Translations under genes and position numbers: made by a program
Assembly: GCA_004020875.1 (NCBI GenBank)
Contig: SAPZ01000006.1
Span: 186,001 to 250,000, forward strand
Source: Mesorhizobium sp.
Lineage (GTDB): Bacteria; Pseudomonadota; Alphaproteobacteria; Rhizobiales; Rhizobiaceae
Reading direction: 5' to 3'
DNA length: 64,000 nucleotides
Shown: positions 17,406-27,525 of the stretch, in pieces
Layout: every line of letters begins with the position of its first letter
How positions within the stretch are numbered: the first letter of the stretch is position 1
The notes under the pieces: model-generated
Told to the model about the DNA's origin: nothing
What the model saw: the letters and a program-made list of their open reading frames with translations, nothing else
Database searches by the model: none

Positions 17406-18709
17406 TCGCCCTCCGGCGTGCCATTGAAGCGCTTCTTCAGGTCGGCCCAGCAGTCGACGTAGTTCTCCTGCAAGGTGCCGAGCTCGGCGGCATAGCGCGT
17501 CAGCATCTGGGGAAAGCGTGTCTCAAACATGAAGGCCATGGTGTTGTCGAGCTTGACGGGCTTCAGGTCGGCCCGCGTCGCCTTCTCGAAACCCGACGCG
17601 TCCGGCCCATGCGCCAGCATCTGGTTGTGCAGGCTGATCCCGCCGGGGACAAAACCTTCTTCCTTGGCGTCGTACTGGCCGTGAATAAGGCCCATGAACT
17701 CGCTCATGATGTTGCGGTGGTACCAGGGCGGCCGAAAGGTGTTTTCCGCCACCAGCCAGCGCGGCGGGAAGATGACGAAGTCGACATTGGCGGTGCCCTC
17801 CTCGCCGCTTGGAGCCGTCAGCACGGTGAAGATCGACGGATCGGGATGGTCGAACAGGATGGCGCCGACCGGCGAAAACGTCGCCAGATCATATTTGTAG
17901 GGCGCGTAATTGCCGTGCCACGCGACGACGTCGAGCGGCGAATGGCCGAGATCGGTGACATGGAAGGTGCCGCACCATTTGACGATCAGCCGGCACGGCG
18001 TCTCCTTCTCCTCGAACCAGGCGCAGGGCGTCTTGAAGTCGCGCGGATTAGCGAGGCAATTTGCGCCGATCGGGCCGCGGTTCGGCATGGTGAACTTGGC
18101 GCCGTAATTCTCGCAGACATAGCCGCGCGCCTCCTTGTCGGCGAGCTCGACCTTGAAGACGAGTCCGCGCGGCAGCACGGCGATCTCGCCGGGCCGAAGC
18201 TCGATCACGCCCATCTCGGTGACGAAGCGCAGCGCGCCGACCTGCGGCACGATCAGCAATTCGCCGTCTGCGTTGAAGAAATGATCGTCGACCATCGAGC
18301 GGTTGGCGACATAGACATGCGCGGCCATGCCGGACTGGCCGACCGCGTCGCCGGCCGTGGTGAAGGTGCGCATCCCGGAAATGAAGTCCGTCGGCTCGCT
18401 CGGCATCGGCGTCGGGTTCCAGCGGTATTGGCCGAGCGCCAACTCATGATCGCCGATATTGGGGCCTGTCTTCCACAAAGGGTAGCTAGCGCCCTTGAAG
18501 CGGCCGGTGTGTTTCACGCTCGGGCGGATGCGGTAGAGCCAGGAACGCTCATTGGTACCGCGCGGCGCGGTGAAGGGCGATCCGGACAGCTGCTCGGCAT
18601 AAAGCCCATAGGCCGGGCGCTGCGGGGAGTTGCGGCCCTGCGGCAGCGAGCCGGGCAGCGTCTCGGTCTCGAAATCATTGCCGAACCCCGGCATGTAGGA
18701 AAAGCCCAT
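17396..18709 (-). CDS. hmgA: Homogentisate 1,2-dioxygenase
   Basis: Homogentisate 1,2-dioxygenase (EC 1.13.11.5), 437 residues, opens the homogentisate ring to maleylacetoacetate with Fe(II) and O2. The N-terminal GFGNDFETE and [19 protein letters not shown] blocks, the PPWYHRN motif (about residue 335) and MSEFMGLI with the iron-binding Glu, and the [11 protein letters not shown] motif are hallmark segments. GGAGG precedes the ATG at 18709. First gene of a leftward operon with MBL, fah and dinB genes; divergent from a MarR regulator. Confidence 0.97.
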   Translation of the reverse strand: MGFSYMPGFGNDFETETLPGSLPQGRNSPQRPAYGLYAEQLSGSPFTAPRGTNERSWLYRIRPSVKHTGRFKGASYPLWKTGPNIGDHELALGQYRWNPTPMPSEPTDFISGMRTFTTAGDAVGQSGMAAHVYVANRSMVDDHFFNADGELLIVPQVGALRFVTEMGVIELRPGEIAVLPRGLVFKVELADKEARGYVCENYGAKFTMPNRGPIGANCLANPRDFKTPCAWFEEKETPCRLIVKWCGTFHVTDLGHSPLDVVAWHGNYAPYKYDLATFSPVGAILFDHPDPSIFTVLTAPSGEEGTANVDFVIFPPRWLVAENTFRPPWYHRNIMSEFMGLIHGQYDAKEEGFVPGGISLHNQMLAHGPDASGFEKATRADLKPVKLDNTMAFMFETRFPQMLTRYAAELGTLQENYVDCWADLKKRFNGTPEGDWS

Positions 18710-18774
18710 CCGATCCTCCCTGATCCCGGTTCGGCCCTGCTAGGCAAAGGCTCGCCGACGATGTTGACCAAACT

Positions 18775-18808
18775 GGTTTCATTTGTAACCATCGAAAATG
18801 TAACTATC
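18775..18808. promoter_or_regulatory. Candidate operator between hmgA and its MarR regulator
   Basis: AT-rich TTGTAACCATC (18783-18793) and ATGTAACTATC (18798-18808) are 15-bp-spaced direct repeats, and GGTTTC-ATTT-GTAACC (18775-18790) is a near-perfect inverted repeat. The segment lies in the 114-bp divergent promoter region and is a plausible MarR/HmgR binding site. Confidence 0.45.
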
Positions 18809-18823
18809 AACGACGCTGCGCCC

Positions 18824-19264
18824 ATGGAATACGAGATCCTCGATCTTGAAAGCTTCCTGCCGTACCGGCTCTACCGGCTGGCCGATACCGTCAGCCGCGA
18901 ATTTTCTAAGATCTACAAGGAGCGACACGGCCTGACGCGGCCGGAATGGCGCACACTCTCCGGGCTGGCTCAGCGCGGCACGATGACGGCGACGGAGCTC
19001 GGCGAGCAGTCAGCCATGCACAAGACCAAGGTTTCGCGCGCCGTGGCCGAGCTGGAGCGCCGGCGCTGGCTGACGCGCACGCCGGACGAGAAAGATCGGC
19101 GGGTCGAGCACTTGGCGCTGACCAAGGCGGGGCTCGCCGCCTATCGCGAGATGGTACCGCTGGCCAAGGCGTTCGAAAGGGAACTGCTGGCGAAACTCGG
19201 CAAAGAACAGCGCGTAGCGATCGTCCGCGGAGTGACGGCGCTGGAGAGGGCATTGGAAGGATAG
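18824..19264 (+). CDS. MarR family transcriptional regulator, probable HmgR
   Basis: 146-residue MarR-family regulator with the winged helix in the centre (MTATELGEQSAMHKTKVSRAV, then a wing with RTPDEKDRRVEHLALT). Start chosen at 18824 (MEYEILDLESFL), where the conserved chain begins; an in-frame ATG at 18761 would extend it by 21 residues but would run through the putative operator. Divergent from hmgA, so it probably controls the homogentisate operon in response to an aromatic intermediate, as HmgR does in pseudomonads, although that protein is of a different family. Convergent with tdh. Confidence 0.88.
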   Translation: MEYEILDLESFLPYRLYRLADTVSREFSKIYKERHGLTRPEWRTLSGLAQRGTMTATELGEQSAMHKTKVSRAVAELERRRWLTRTPDEKDRRVEHLALTKAGLAAYREMVPLAKAFERELLAKLGKEQRVAIVRGVTALERALEG

Positions 19265-19321
19265 TAGGCTGACAGGCGGGCGGGACAGATAGGGGCGTCA
19301 AGAATCGCGGCGCTTCCTAGC

Positions 19322-20356
19322 CTACCAATCCATCACCACCTTGCCCGAGCTGCCGCTCCGCATCGCGTCGAAACCGACCTGGAAATCGTCGATGCCGATC
19401 CGGTGCGTGATCAGCCCGGAAACGTCCAATGGTCCCTGCACAAGCGCGATCATCTTGTACCAGGTCTCGAACATCTCGCGGCCGTAGATGCCTTTCAGAT
19501 GCAGCATCTTGAAGATGACCTTGTTCCAGTCGATCTCGAAACCGGTGGGCGCGATGCCCAAAATGGCGATCTTGCCGCCATTGTTCATGGTGTCGATCAT
19601 ATCGCGGAAGGCGGGTGCGGCGCCCGACATCTCCAGCCCGACATCGAACCCTTCGCTCATGCCGATCGAGGGCATGACGTCACGCAGCTTCTCCTTCGAG
19701 GCGTCGATCACATGCTGCACGCCAAGCTTGCGCGCCAGATCCAGCCGGACCGGATTGATGTCGGTGATGACGACTTTTCGCGCGCCGACGCATTGCGCCA
19801 CCAGCGCGCCCATGATGCCGATCGGGCCGGCGCCGGTGACCAGCACGTCCTCGCCGACGAGGTCGAAGGACAGGGCGGTGTGAACCGCATTTCCCAGCGG
19901 ATCGAAGATGGCGGCGATCTCGTCCGGAACGTCGTCGGGGATCGGTACGACATTGTGCTGCGGGATAACCATATATTCGCCGAAGGCACCGGGGCGGTTG
20001 ACGCCAACGCCCAGCGTGTTGCGGCAAAGATGGCCCCTGCCCGCGCGGCAGTTGCGGCAATGGCCGCAGACGATGTGGCCCTCGCCCGAGACGCGCTGGC
20101 CGACCTTATATTCGGTGACCGCGGCGCCGTAGTCGGCGACGGTGCCGACGAATTCATGGCCGGTCACCATCGGCACCGGCACCGTCTTTTGCGCCCACTG
20201 ATCCCAATTGTAGATATGGACGTCGGTGCCGCAGATCGCGGTCTTCCTGACCTTGATCAGCACGTCGTTGGGACCGATCTCCGGCACCGGCACCTCTTCC
20301 ATCCAGATGCCCGGCTCGGCCTTGGCCTTCACCAGCGCCTTCATCATGTTGGACAT
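19322..20356 (-). CDS. tdh: L-threonine 3-dehydrogenase
   Basis: L-threonine 3-dehydrogenase (EC 1.1.1.103), 344 residues, a zinc medium-chain dehydrogenase that oxidises threonine to 2-amino-3-ketobutyrate with NAD+. The catalytic zinc site shows [11 protein letters not shown] and GHEFVG, and the structural zinc site [15 protein letters not shown]. The Rossmann loop is [10 protein letters not shown]. The IYNWD signature is specific for Tdh within the superfamily. Second gene of a kbl-tdh operon, 52 bp after kbl, which supplies the enzyme acting on its product. Confidence 0.96.
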   Translation of the reverse strand: MSNMMKALVKAKAEPGIWMEEVPVPEIGPNDVLIKVRKTAICGTDVHIYNWDQWAQKTVPVPMVTGHEFVGTVADYGAAVTEYKVGQRVSGEGHIVCGHCRNCRAGRGHLCRNTLGVGVNRPGAFGEYMVIPQHNVVPIPDDVPDEIAAIFDPLGNAVHTALSFDLVGEDVLVTGAGPIGIMGALVAQCVGARKVVITDINPVRLDLARKLGVQHVIDASKEKLRDVMPSIGMSEGFDVGLEMSGAAPAFRDMIDTMNNGGKIAILGIAPTGFEIDWNKVIFKMLHLKGIYGREMFETWYKMIALVQGPLDVSGLITHRIGIDDFQVGFDAMRSGSSGKVVMDW

Positions 20357-20408
20357 TCTTTTCTTCCTCGAATCGCTTGATCCGGGACCGTTTTTCAGCC
20401 CCAGCCGT

Positions 20409-21596
20409 TCACGAAATCACACCCAGCTCCCTGCCGACCTCGCCAAACGCCTCGACCGCCCGATCGATGTCGGTGCTGGAATGGGCGGCCGACATCTGCG
20501 TGCGGATGCGCGCCTGGCCCTTCGGCACCACCGGGAAGGAGAAGCCAATGACATAGATGCCGCGCTTCAGCATGCGCGCGGCCATCTCCTGCGCCAAGGC
20601 GGCGTCGCCCAGCATCACCGGGATGATCGGGTGATCGGCGCCGGCCAGGGTGAAGCCCAGCTTGCCCATCTTGGAGCGGAAGCGATCCGCATTGGCATAT
20701 AGGCGCTGGCGCAGCGCGTCGCCATTGCGGACCAGGTCGAACACCTTGATCGAAGCGCCGGCGATGGCCGGCATCAGCGTGTTGGAGAAGAGATAGGGCC
20801 GCGAGCGCTGGCGCAGCCAGTCGACCACCTGCCTCTTGCCGGACGTGTAGCCACCGGAGGCCCCGCCCAGCGCCTTGCCCAGGGTGCCGGTGATGATGTC
20901 CACCCTGCCCTCGACACCGCAATGCTCGGCCGAGCCGCGGCCGTTCCTGCCGACGAAACCGACCGCGTGGCTGTCGTCGACCATGACCATCGCGTCGTAC
21001 TTTTCGGCAAGATCGCAGACGCCTCGCAAATTGGCGATGATGCCGTCCATCGAGAACACGCCGTCGGTGGCGATCAGCCGGAAACGGCAGTCCTTCGCCT
21101 CCTTCAGCCGCGCCTCGAGATCGGCCATGTCGTTGTTGGCGTAGCGGAAGCGTTTCGCCTTGGAGAGCCTGACCCCGTCAATGATAGAAGCGTGGTTCAA
21201 GGCGTCGGAGATGATGGCGTCCTCCTCTCCAAGCAGCGTCTCGAACAAGCCCCCATTGGCGTCGAAACAGGAAGAGTAGAGGATGGTGTCCTCCATGCCG
21301 AGGAAGGACGAGATCGTCGCCTCGAGCTCCTTGTGCTCTTCCTGCGTGCCGCAGATGAAGCGCACCGAAGCCATGCCGTATCCGTAGCGGTCGAGCGCAT
21401 GCTTTGCCGCGTCGCGCAGGTCCAGGCTGTCGGCAAGGCCGAGATAGTTGTTGGCGCAGAAGTTCAGCACCTTTTCGCCGCCGACCTCGATCTCGGCGGA
21501 CTGCATGGAGGAAATCACCCGCTCGGATTTGTAGAGCCCGGCCGATTTCAGGCCCTGGAGCTCGCTGTCGATGTGGGAAAGGAATGCTTTGCTCAT
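20409..21596 (-). CDS. kbl: Glycine C-acetyltransferase (2-amino-3-ketobutyrate CoA ligase)
   Basis: Pyridoxal-phosphate enzyme of 395 residues (EC 2.3.1.29) that cleaves 2-amino-3-ketobutyrate with CoA to glycine and acetyl-CoA. It carries [10 protein letters not shown], the [11 protein letters not shown] segment with the PLP-contacting Asp and His, and [13 protein letters not shown] with the Schiff-base lysine near residue 240. The start is ATG 21596 (MSKAFLSHI); a much longer upstream frame was rejected because it lies opposite the next gene. First gene of kbl-tdh. It is more like Kbl than like BioF or ALA synthase given the neighbour. Confidence 0.95.
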   Translation of the reverse strand: MSKAFLSHIDSELQGLKSAGLYKSERVISSMQSAEIEVGGEKVLNFCANNYLGLADSLDLRDAAKHALDRYGYGMASVRFICGTQEEHKELEATISSFLGMEDTILYSSCFDANGGLFETLLGEEDAIISDALNHASIIDGVRLSKAKRFRYANNDMADLEARLKEAKDCRFRLIATDGVFSMDGIIANLRGVCDLAEKYDAMVMVDDSHAVGFVGRNGRGSAEHCGVEGRVDIITGTLGKALGGASGGYTSGKRQVVDWLRQRSRPYLFSNTLMPAIAGASIKVFDLVRNGDALRQRLYANADRFRSKMGKLGFTLAGADHPIIPVMLGDAALAQEMAARMLKRGIYVIGFSFPVVPKGQARIRTQMSAAHSSTDIDRAVEAFGEVGRELGVIS

Positions 21597-21896
21597 GGGT
21601 CCGGCCCTGTTCGGTTCGAGGCCGGACTGTCGCGCTATGGCTGCAAAAAATCCATCGCAAAAGCGACCGCTTCTGTGGCGTCGCCAAAGCCGGACGGCAA
21701 TCCTTCGCAACGGCGCGACGGCAATGCGATCAAAAAGCTGTGCGCCGGAAACGACATGATAACCATCTTGCGAGCTTTGTCGCGCCGCCATCATGGCGTC
21801 CAGCCTCTCTTGCCGAGCTGTTAACCCTTTCAAGGCAAGCGTTTTCCCGCCACGCATCCAAGGCAGGAATCCGTCGACCGGAGGGTCATTTAAATT
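21597..21896. other. 300-bp gene-free divergent promoter region
   Basis: Between the kbl and GGDEF-EAL starts. No convincing ORF. It contains a 13-bp palindrome, CGCCATCATGGCG at 21786-21798, and GGAGGG at 21880-21885, which serves the gene to the right. Otherwise nothing recognised. Confidence 0.5.
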
Positions 21897-23966
21897 ATGT
21901 CGCAGCAGCCAGTGCAGAGCGTTTCGCGCAAGCTGATCCTGCTCATCAAGACCGGCTACTGGCTGGCGCTCACCATCATTGCCGCCATGGTGGTGGCCTC
22001 CTTCATTCTTCTGCAGCAGTTGATGGCGCAGCAGCAGCACAATGATGCCCTGCTCGACATCGTTTCGACGCAGAAGGCGCTGTCGCAGCGCATCGTCTTC
22101 CTGGCAAGCGCTACGGGCGCCGCCTCGCGCGACAAGCAGCCGGCGCTGGTCACCGCGCTCAAGCAGGCGACCGGCGAATTTGAAACCAGCTACGACCGGC
22201 TGCTCAAGGAGACCGGCGCCGATCCGCTGTCGCCGGCACGCAACGATCCGAAGTCGATCGAATATGTGCTGTTCAACAAGCCGTTCCACCTCGATTATTT
22301 CTCGGTCGGGCTCGTCGCAAATGGCGACAGGCTGGTCTCGTCCTTCGAGTCGCAGCTCGGCATGCAGAGCGACGGCTACAAGGCCGGCGGTGAACGCGCC
22401 GGCCTCGATGCTGCCGTCGCCAATGCGACACTGTCGGGCTACGCCGCGCTCGGCCAGCGCATCAGCGCCTTCGCCGACGCGCAGTCCAGCAAGATCCTCG
22501 ACCTGCACCGCACGCTGTTCTTCGCCACCCTCGGCGTCATCGTGCTGGTGGCGTTGTTCATCTTCCGGCCTATGTCCAACGCCATCCTGCGCAAGACGCG
22601 CGAGCTGGTCGACGCGCGCAATTCCATGGCCTTCATCGCCGTGCATGACGGCTTGACCGGTCTTCACAACCGCACCTTCCTCACCGACCATTTCGACACC
22701 CTGATCAAGGGGGCGCACCGGCGCCGGGAGCGCCTGGCGGTGATCCAGTTCGATCTCGACCGCTTCAAGCAGATCAATGATACGCTCGGACACGCCGCCG
22801 GCGACTATGTGCTGGTGGTGACGGCGCAGCGTATGCGCGATTCCTGCCGGGCGTCGGACCTCTGCGCGCGGCTCGGCGGCGACGAGTTCGTCATGATCCT
22901 CAACGGGGCCGGCACCACCGAGGACATCCATGCGCTGGCCAAGCGCATCCTTGGCGAAATCAACGAGCCTATCACGTTCCAGGGCACGACCATCATGCCT
23001 GGCGCCAGCGCCGGGATAGCGGTCTATCCGGTCGATGCCGATAATGCGCAGGACCTGCTCGTCCATGCCGACCTAGCTCTCTATTCCGCCAAGAAGCTTG
23101 GCGGCGGCAATTTCTCCTTCTTCTCGGAGGAGCTGCGGCGCGAGCTCGACTACCGCAAGCAACTCGAACAGGACATCCGCACGGCGATCGCCGACCGGAG
23201 CTTCGAGGTCTATTTCCAGCCGCAGGTGTCGCTGACCAGCGGCAAGATCGGCGGCATCGAGGCGCTGGTGCGCTGGAAGCACGCCACCCGCGGCATGATC
23301 TCGCCCGGCGAGTTCATTCCCGTTGCCGAGAAATGCGGCTTCATGCCGGATATCGGCCGCATCGTCATCAGCAAAGCGATCAACGAGGCGGCCGAATGGG
23401 ACCGCGCCGGCATCGATTTCGGGCGCATCGCCGTCAATGTCTCGGGCACGGAGCTGCGCGAGCCTGATTTCGACACGTTCCTGTTCGGCACGCTGGAGCG
23501 CGCAGGGCTGGCGCCACAGAAGCTTTCGCTGGAGATCGTCGAGTCCGTCATCCTTGACGACGAGAAGACGGGCATCGCCGCCAAGCTCCGCCACATCCGC
23601 GCCGCGGGCGTGCATCTGGAGCTGGACGATTTCGGCACGGGCTATGCTTCGCTAAGCCATGTCAACCCCAACGAGATCGACCGGCTGAAGATCGACCGCC
23701 GCTTCGTCCAGAACATCAACGAGAACGGTGACAACAGCAAGATCGTGCGCGCCATCACGGAGCTTGCCCGGGGGCTGGGCATCTCGATCGTCGCCGAGGG
23801 CGCCGAGACCGAGGCCGAGCTCGACTCGCTGATGGCGATCGGCTGCGACCAGGTGCAGGGCTATTCCATCGCCTTCCCGATGCCGCAGGACAAGGCGCGC
23901 GAATGGCTGGCGGCACGCAGCCCGAAGAAGGCGAAGCTCAAAGTGCTGCAGGGCAGCTTGGGCTAA
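21897..23966 (+). CDS. Membrane-bound GGDEF-EAL cyclic-di-GMP signalling protein
   Basis: 689 residues. Two membrane spans (about 15-41 and 205-223) enclose a periplasmic helical domain; the stretch [16 protein letters not shown] resembles the sensor helices of PilJ/NarX-type receptors. Then a GGDEF domain with an intact GGDEF motif near residue 327 (diguanylate cyclase) and an EAL domain with EALVRW near 455 and [10 protein letters not shown] near 580 (phosphodiesterase). Both catalytic motifs look complete, so the protein could make or break c-di-GMP; net activity cannot be read from sequence. GGAGGG precedes the ATG. Single gene. Confidence 0.93.
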   Translation: MSQQPVQSVSRKLILLIKTGYWLALTIIAAMVVASFILLQQLMAQQQHNDALLDIVSTQKALSQRIVFLASATGAASRDKQPALVTALKQATGEFETSYDRLLKETGADPLSPARNDPKSIEYVLFNKPFHLDYFSVGLVANGDRLVSSFESQLGMQSDGYKAGGERAGLDAAVANATLSGYAALGQRISAFADAQSSKILDLHRTLFFATLGVIVLVALFIFRPMSNAILRKTRELVDARNSMAFIAVHDGLTGLHNRTFLTDHFDTLIKGAHRRRERLAVIQFDLDRFKQINDTLGHAAGDYVLVVTAQRMRDSCRASDLCARLGGDEFVMILNGAGTTEDIHALAKRILGEINEPITFQGTTIMPGASAGIAVYPVDADNAQDLLVHADLALYSAKKLGGGNFSFFSEELRRELDYRKQLEQDIRTAIADRSFEVYFQPQVSLTSGKIGGIEALVRWKHATRGMISPGEFIPVAEKCGFMPDIGRIVISKAINEAAEWDRAGIDFGRIAVNVSGTELREPDFDTFLFGTLERAGLAPQKLSLEIVESVILDDEKTGIAAKLRHIRAAGVHLELDDFGTGYASLSHVNPNEIDRLKIDRRFVQNINENGDNSKIVRAITELARGLGISIVAEGAETEAELDSLMAIGCDQVQGYSIAFPMPQDKAREWLAARSPKKAKLKVLQGSLG

Positions 23967-24023
23967 CACTTTCGCCAACAAACCAACCAGGCGGCCTATC
24001 GTGATCGCAACCGGTTTTTGCGA

Positions 24024-24749
24024 ATGCCACTTCGTTATATCCTGCCGATCATGCTGCTTGTCGCATGGCCCGCCTTTGCCGCCGATCATACGATTTACCT
24101 CACTTTCGACGACGGTCCGCAGAACGGTACGGCCAACATCCTCGACGTTCTCCAGGCCGAGCAGGTGCCGGCGACTTTGTTCATGGTCGGCATGCATGCC
24201 GAGGCGACGGCACCGGCCGGGCGCTGCTGCAGCGGGCGAAATCGATGCCGCTGGTGACGATCGGCAACCACAGCTACAGCCACGCCTATAATCACTACTG
24301 GCATTTCTACGGCGACACCGAAGGCGTGGTCGCCGACATGCTGCGGGCCAATGTTGTGCTAGGGCTGAAACCGGCCGTTTATGCACGGCTGCCCGGTCGC
24401 AACGTGTTCCGGCTGCCCAATTACTCGAAGGACGACAATTCGCTCGGGCTGGCGGAGGCTGGGCGAGAGGATCCGGACTACGAATTCGTCGCAGCATCGG
24501 GATTCTGGCTATACGGATGGGATCACGAATGGATGCATGAGGACAGCGGCAAGCCGGTGCAGAGCGTGGACCATCTGGTCAGCGAGCTCGACCATCTGTT
24601 CGCATTTCGCCAGGCCGAACAAGCTGATCCTGCTCATGCATGACGAAATGGTCCAGGACGCCTTCGACGGCAAGGCGAAGCTGACGGCGCTGATCGAGCC
24701 GCTCAGGCTGCGCCACTACGCCTTCGGCGCGATTGCGGGCTACGACTGA
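24024..24749 (+). pseudogene. Polysaccharide deacetylase, two compensating frameshifts
   Basis: Reading restarts three times: frame A from ATG 24024 encodes a signal peptide (MPLRYILPIMLLVAWPAFAA) and the NodB motif TFDDGPQNGT; frame B carries TIGNHSYSHAY with the metal-binding H-x3-H motif, up to SELDHLF; frame A then resumes with RPNKLILLMHDEMVQD. The first shift is equivalent to one missing base near 24219-24221 and the second to one extra T in TTT at 24605-24607. With both repaired, a single secreted carbohydrate deacetylase of about 241 residues would result. It may be a recent pseudogene or two sequencing errors. Its stop overlaps the convergent MarR gene. Confidence 0.85.
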
Positions 24750-25177
24750 GGCGCCTCGGCGTTCCGCCTGAGCATCGCAAGCACCTCGGCGAATTCGGCC
24801 AGCCTATCATCGGGAATGCCGGCCCGCAGCCGCATGTCAAAGGCGATGGCAGCAAGGCGGAGCTTTTCGAACAGCGCCTCGCCCGCTACGGTCAGCGCCA
24901 CCTGGTGGACCCTCCGGTTTTCGGGATCGCGGCGGCGCGTCAGCAATCCCTGCGCTTCCATGGCGTTTAGGTGATGCGTCAGCGTCGCGCCCTGGATGCC
25001 GATCATGCCGGCAAGCTCGCGCTGGTTGGCCAGTTCCTTCGACTTGACCGACAGCAGGGTCAGCCAGACCGGCAGCGTGCCGCCAGCATCGACCAGCGCG
25101 GCATCGAAGGCCTGCGCCACCACTTTCGAGGTGCGGGCGAGATTCATGCCGACGGGCGGGCGGTCAAACGGTGTCAT
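24740..25177 (-). CDS. MarR family transcriptional regulator
   Basis: 145 residues from ATG 25177 (MTPFDRPPVGMN); ATG 25195 would add six. Central winged helix: RELAGMIGIQGATLTHHLNAM, then a wing with RRDPENRRVHQVALT. Divergent from the small membrane-protein gene at 25320 with a perfect ATCTAAT-C-ATTAGAT palindrome in between, which is probably its own operator. The 3' end overlaps the broken deacetylase gene. The ligand is unknown. Confidence 0.88.
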   Translation of the reverse strand: MTPFDRPPVGMNLARTSKVVAQAFDAALVDAGGTLPVWLTLLSVKSKELANQRELAGMIGIQGATLTHHLNAMEAQGLLTRRRDPENRRVHQVALTVAGEALFEKLRLAAIAFDMRLRAGIPDDRLAEFAEVLAMLRRNAEAPQS

Positions 25178-25231
25178 GACGTGACAGTAGAGCATGCAAT
25201 GAGAAGGTGAAACTCGGCTCCATGAATTGAC

Positions 25232-25246
25232 ATCTAATCATTAGAT
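25232..25246. promoter_or_regulatory. MarR-type operator overlapping a promoter
   Basis: ATCTAAT-C-ATTAGAT is a perfect palindrome with 7-bp arms. TTGACA at 25227-25232 overlaps its left edge on the plus strand, so a bound repressor would block the -35 region. A related half-site, GTCTAAT, follows at about 25257-25263. Confidence 0.7.
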
Positions 25247-25319
25247 ATCTAACTTTGTCTAATTGATGGCGTCGCGACATGGCAGCGACGTGTGGCGGGC
25301 GGCAGAGAGGAATACAGTC

Positions 25320-25727
25320 ATGCAATATCTCTATATCGTCGTCATCGGCCTGCACGTGATGGCCGGCGTTTTCTGGGCCGGCACGACCATTGCGGTTGCC
25401 CGCGATCCCGAGATCAAGGCGGAGCGCTTCATCCGGCCACAACTCGGCGCCTCCGGCCTGGTGTTCCTGACCGGCTTGCTGCTCTGGTATTTCTTCCATC
25501 AGGGCGCGTTCGGCCCGATGGAGAAGGCGCTGGCGCTCGGCATTTTGACGGCGCTGATCGCCGCCGGCGTGCAGGGCGCGCTCGTGGCCTCCGCCAGCAG
25601 GCAGTTGGCTAGTGCCGATCAAGCGACGCAGGTCCAGTTGCGGGCGAAGATGACCCGAGGCGAACGCATTGCGGGCGGATTGCTGGTCGTCACCGTGTTT
25701 TGCATGGCGACCGCCAAGCTGTTTTGA
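25320..25727 (+). CDS. Small integral membrane protein, function unknown
   Basis: 135 residues with about four hydrophobic helices (residues about 1-25, 40-62, 70-92 and 115-135). The GLHVMAGVFWAGTT segment in the first helix resembles CopD-like and DUF2269-type membrane proteins, but I cannot name the family with certainty. GAGAGGAA precedes the ATG. Probably controlled by the divergent MarR regulator through the palindrome at 25232-25246. An inverted repeat terminator follows. Confidence 0.75.
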   Translation: MQYLYIVVIGLHVMAGVFWAGTTIAVARDPEIKAERFIRPQLGASGLVFLTGLLLWYFFHQGAFGPMEKALALGILTALIAAGVQGALVASASRQLASADQATQVQLRAKMTRGERIAGGLLVVTVFCMATAKLF

Positions 25728-25761
25728 CATCGCACGGCCGGCGAAACCGACCGGGCGCGGC

Positions 25762-25812
25762 GCGCGACGGACCGAAGCGGCAGGTGGCTCTCCTTGCAAC
25801 GGTCCGTCGCGC
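25762..25812. terminator. Inverted repeat between convergent genes
   Basis: GCGCGACGGACCG (25762-25774) and CGGTCCGTCGCGC (25800-25812) are perfect 13-bp arms with a 25-base loop, sitting between two converging genes. There is no T run, so it may be a weak bidirectional terminator or a remnant repeat. Confidence 0.45.
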
Positions 25813-25854
25813 CCACATGGCCGGCGGACTGGACGACGAGAGCAATTGCCTGGT

Positions 25855-26637
25855 CTAGACCATTTCGGGTCGCCTGGACGCCTCGCGAATAGCCTTGTGG
25901 ACATTGCGCTGCAGATCCATGAAGGCGGCGCTCTCCATGACTTCTTCGCGGCGCGGGCGCTCGATGTCGACGTCAAAAGTCCGCATGATGCGCCCCGTGC
26001 CGATGCCCATCACGACAATGCGGTCCGACAGATAAACAGCCTCTTCGACGTCGTGGGTGACGAAAAGCACGGTCAGCCTGTGCTCCTCCCAGATCTGGGT
26101 CAGGAGTTCCTGCATCTGATGTCTGGTCAGGGCATCGAGCGCACCGAAGGGCTCGTCCATCAAGAGCATCTTTGGGCGGTAGGAAAGCGCGCGCGCAATG
26201 GCGACGCGCTGCTTCATGCCACCCGAAAGTTCGGATGGATAGAGATTGGCCGAGTGCGGAAGCTTGACCAGGTCGAGATGCTCGAGCGCGATCCTGCGGC
26301 AGGTGGCGCGGTCATGGCCGGCGGCCTTGAGCGCGAACTCGATGTTCTGCTGCGCCGTCAGCCAGGGCAACAGCGTATAGGACTGGAAGACGACGCCGCG
26401 ATCGAGACCTGGCTTCAGGATCGGCGACCCGTCGATGTCAAGCTCGCCCGAGTCGAAATCCTGCAGTCCGGCGACGATCGACAGCAGCGTGCTCTTGCCG
26501 CAGCCCGACGTGCCGACCAGCGACACGAACTCGTTGTCGGCGAGGTCGAGGTTGATGTCGCGTAGCACTTCGGTGCGCCGCGCTCCGGTGCCGAAACTCT
26601 TGTGGAGGCCCTTGATCCGCAGTTTGGGGGAATTCAT
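25855..26637 (-). CDS. ABC transporter ATP-binding protein, sulfonate/nitrate/taurine type
   Basis: 260-residue ABC ATPase of the SsuB/TauB type. Walker A GTSGCGKST near residue 41, Q-loop FQSYTLLPWLT near 85, signature LSGGMKQRVAIARAL near 136 and Walker B MLLMDEPFGALDALTR near 158. The PWLT segment after the Q-loop is typical of this subfamily. Start ATG 26637 has GAGGT upstream. Third gene of the operon SBP-permease-ATPase; permease stop is 13 bp upstream. The operon is preceded by a 19-bp operator shared with nearby dehydrogenase genes, so the substrate is probably a sulfonate or related small acid. Confidence 0.9.
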   Translation of the reverse strand: MNSPKLRIKGLHKSFGTGARRTEVLRDINLDLADNEFVSLVGTSGCGKSTLLSIVAGLQDFDSGELDIDGSPILKPGLDRGVVFQSYTLLPWLTAQQNIEFALKAAGHDRATCRRIALEHLDLVKLPHSANLYPSELSGGMKQRVAIARALSYRPKMLLMDEPFGALDALTRHQMQELLTQIWEEHRLTVLFVTHDVEEAVYLSDRIVVMGIGTGRIMRTFDVDIERPRREEVMESAAFMDLQRNVHKAIREASRRPEMV

Positions 26638-26650
26638 CGGCCGGACCTCG

Positions 26651-27520
26651 TCATGAACGGCTGTCCTGGCGGAACAGCACCTTGCCAAGCGCTTTCATGA
26701 CCTGATCGGTGATCAGGCCGAGAATGCCGAGCAGAAGGATGTAGCCGATGATGGTGTTGGTCTGGAAATAGCGCTGCGAGACGGTGATGCGATAGCCGAG
26801 GCCGGATGTCGCCGCGACGAGTTCGGCCAGCACGAGCCAGGTCCAGGCCCAGCCCAGGCTGATGCGCAGCGTATCCCAGATGCCCGGCAAGGCGCTGGGC
26901 ACCACGATGCGCGTCAGGATCTTGCGGTCCGGCAGGCCGAGCGTCCTGCCGAGGCCGACGAAGTCAGCCGGCACGCGCTTGACGTTATCCATGATCATCA
27001 GCACCTGCTGGAAGAAAGTGCCGATGAAGATGATCAAGAATTTCTGGACGTCGCTTGTCCCCGCCCACAAGATGGAGAGCGGCACGAAGGCGACGACCGG
27101 CATATAGCGAATGAAATCGACCAGCGGCTCGATGGCCGCTTCCCAGGTCCGGAAGCTGCCGATCAGCACGCCGATTGGAATGGCGAGCACCGAGGCGATG
27201 AGAAAGCCGACCGAAATGCGGTAGATCGAGGCCTCGAGGTCGGTGAACAGCGTGCCGTCGGCCCAGAGCTTGCCGAGTTGCGTCGCCACGCTGGCGGGGG
27301 ACGGCAGGAAGATCGGCTTGACCAGGTCGAGCCCTGTCGCCGCCCACCAGGCGAGGCCGAGACCGGCGAAGACGGCCACCGCAATCATCAGGAAACGGGA
27401 CCGCGCGATCGGCGCGCCGATCCCGGAGGATCGGCGGCGGCGCATTGCCGGCCCAGATGCCGTGCCGGACGGGCTCGCTTTGACAGCAGGCTCGTCAGGC
27501 ATCTCGGCGACCGCCACCAC
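26651..27520 (-). CDS. ABC transporter permease, sulfonate/nitrate/taurine type
   Basis: 289 residues of the SsuC/TauC permease family, with about six membrane spans after a cytoplasmic N-terminus of some 40 residues (arginine-rich MRRRRSSGIGAP). FLPSPASV near residue 72 and the EAA-type loop GLGRTLGLPDRKILTRIVVP near 190 are typical. Starts 5 bp after the SBP stop. Works with the neighbouring SBP and ATPase. Confidence 0.9.
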   Translation of the reverse strand: MVAVAEMPDEPAVKASPSGTASGPAMRRRRSSGIGAPIARSRFLMIAVAVFAGLGLAWWAATGLDLVKPIFLPSPASVATQLGKLWADGTLFTDLEASIYRISVGFLIASVLAIPIGVLIGSFRTWEAAIEPLVDFIRYMPVVAFVPLSILWAGTSDVQKFLIIFIGTFFQQVLMIMDNVKRVPADFVGLGRTLGLPDRKILTRIVVPSALPGIWDTLRISLGWAWTWLVLAELVAATSGLGYRITVSQRYFQTNTIIGYILLLGILGLITDQVMKALGKVLFRQDSRS

Positions 27521-27525
27521 CCGGC

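Noticed and set aside
17321..19264. 647-residue plus-strand frame that ends in the MarR regulator
   Set aside because: Only the last 146 residues from 18824 look like protein; the rest is antisense to hmgA.
20409..23066. 885-residue extension of kbl
   Set aside because: The extra N-terminal part is antisense to the GGDEF-EAL gene; Kbl begins at 21596.
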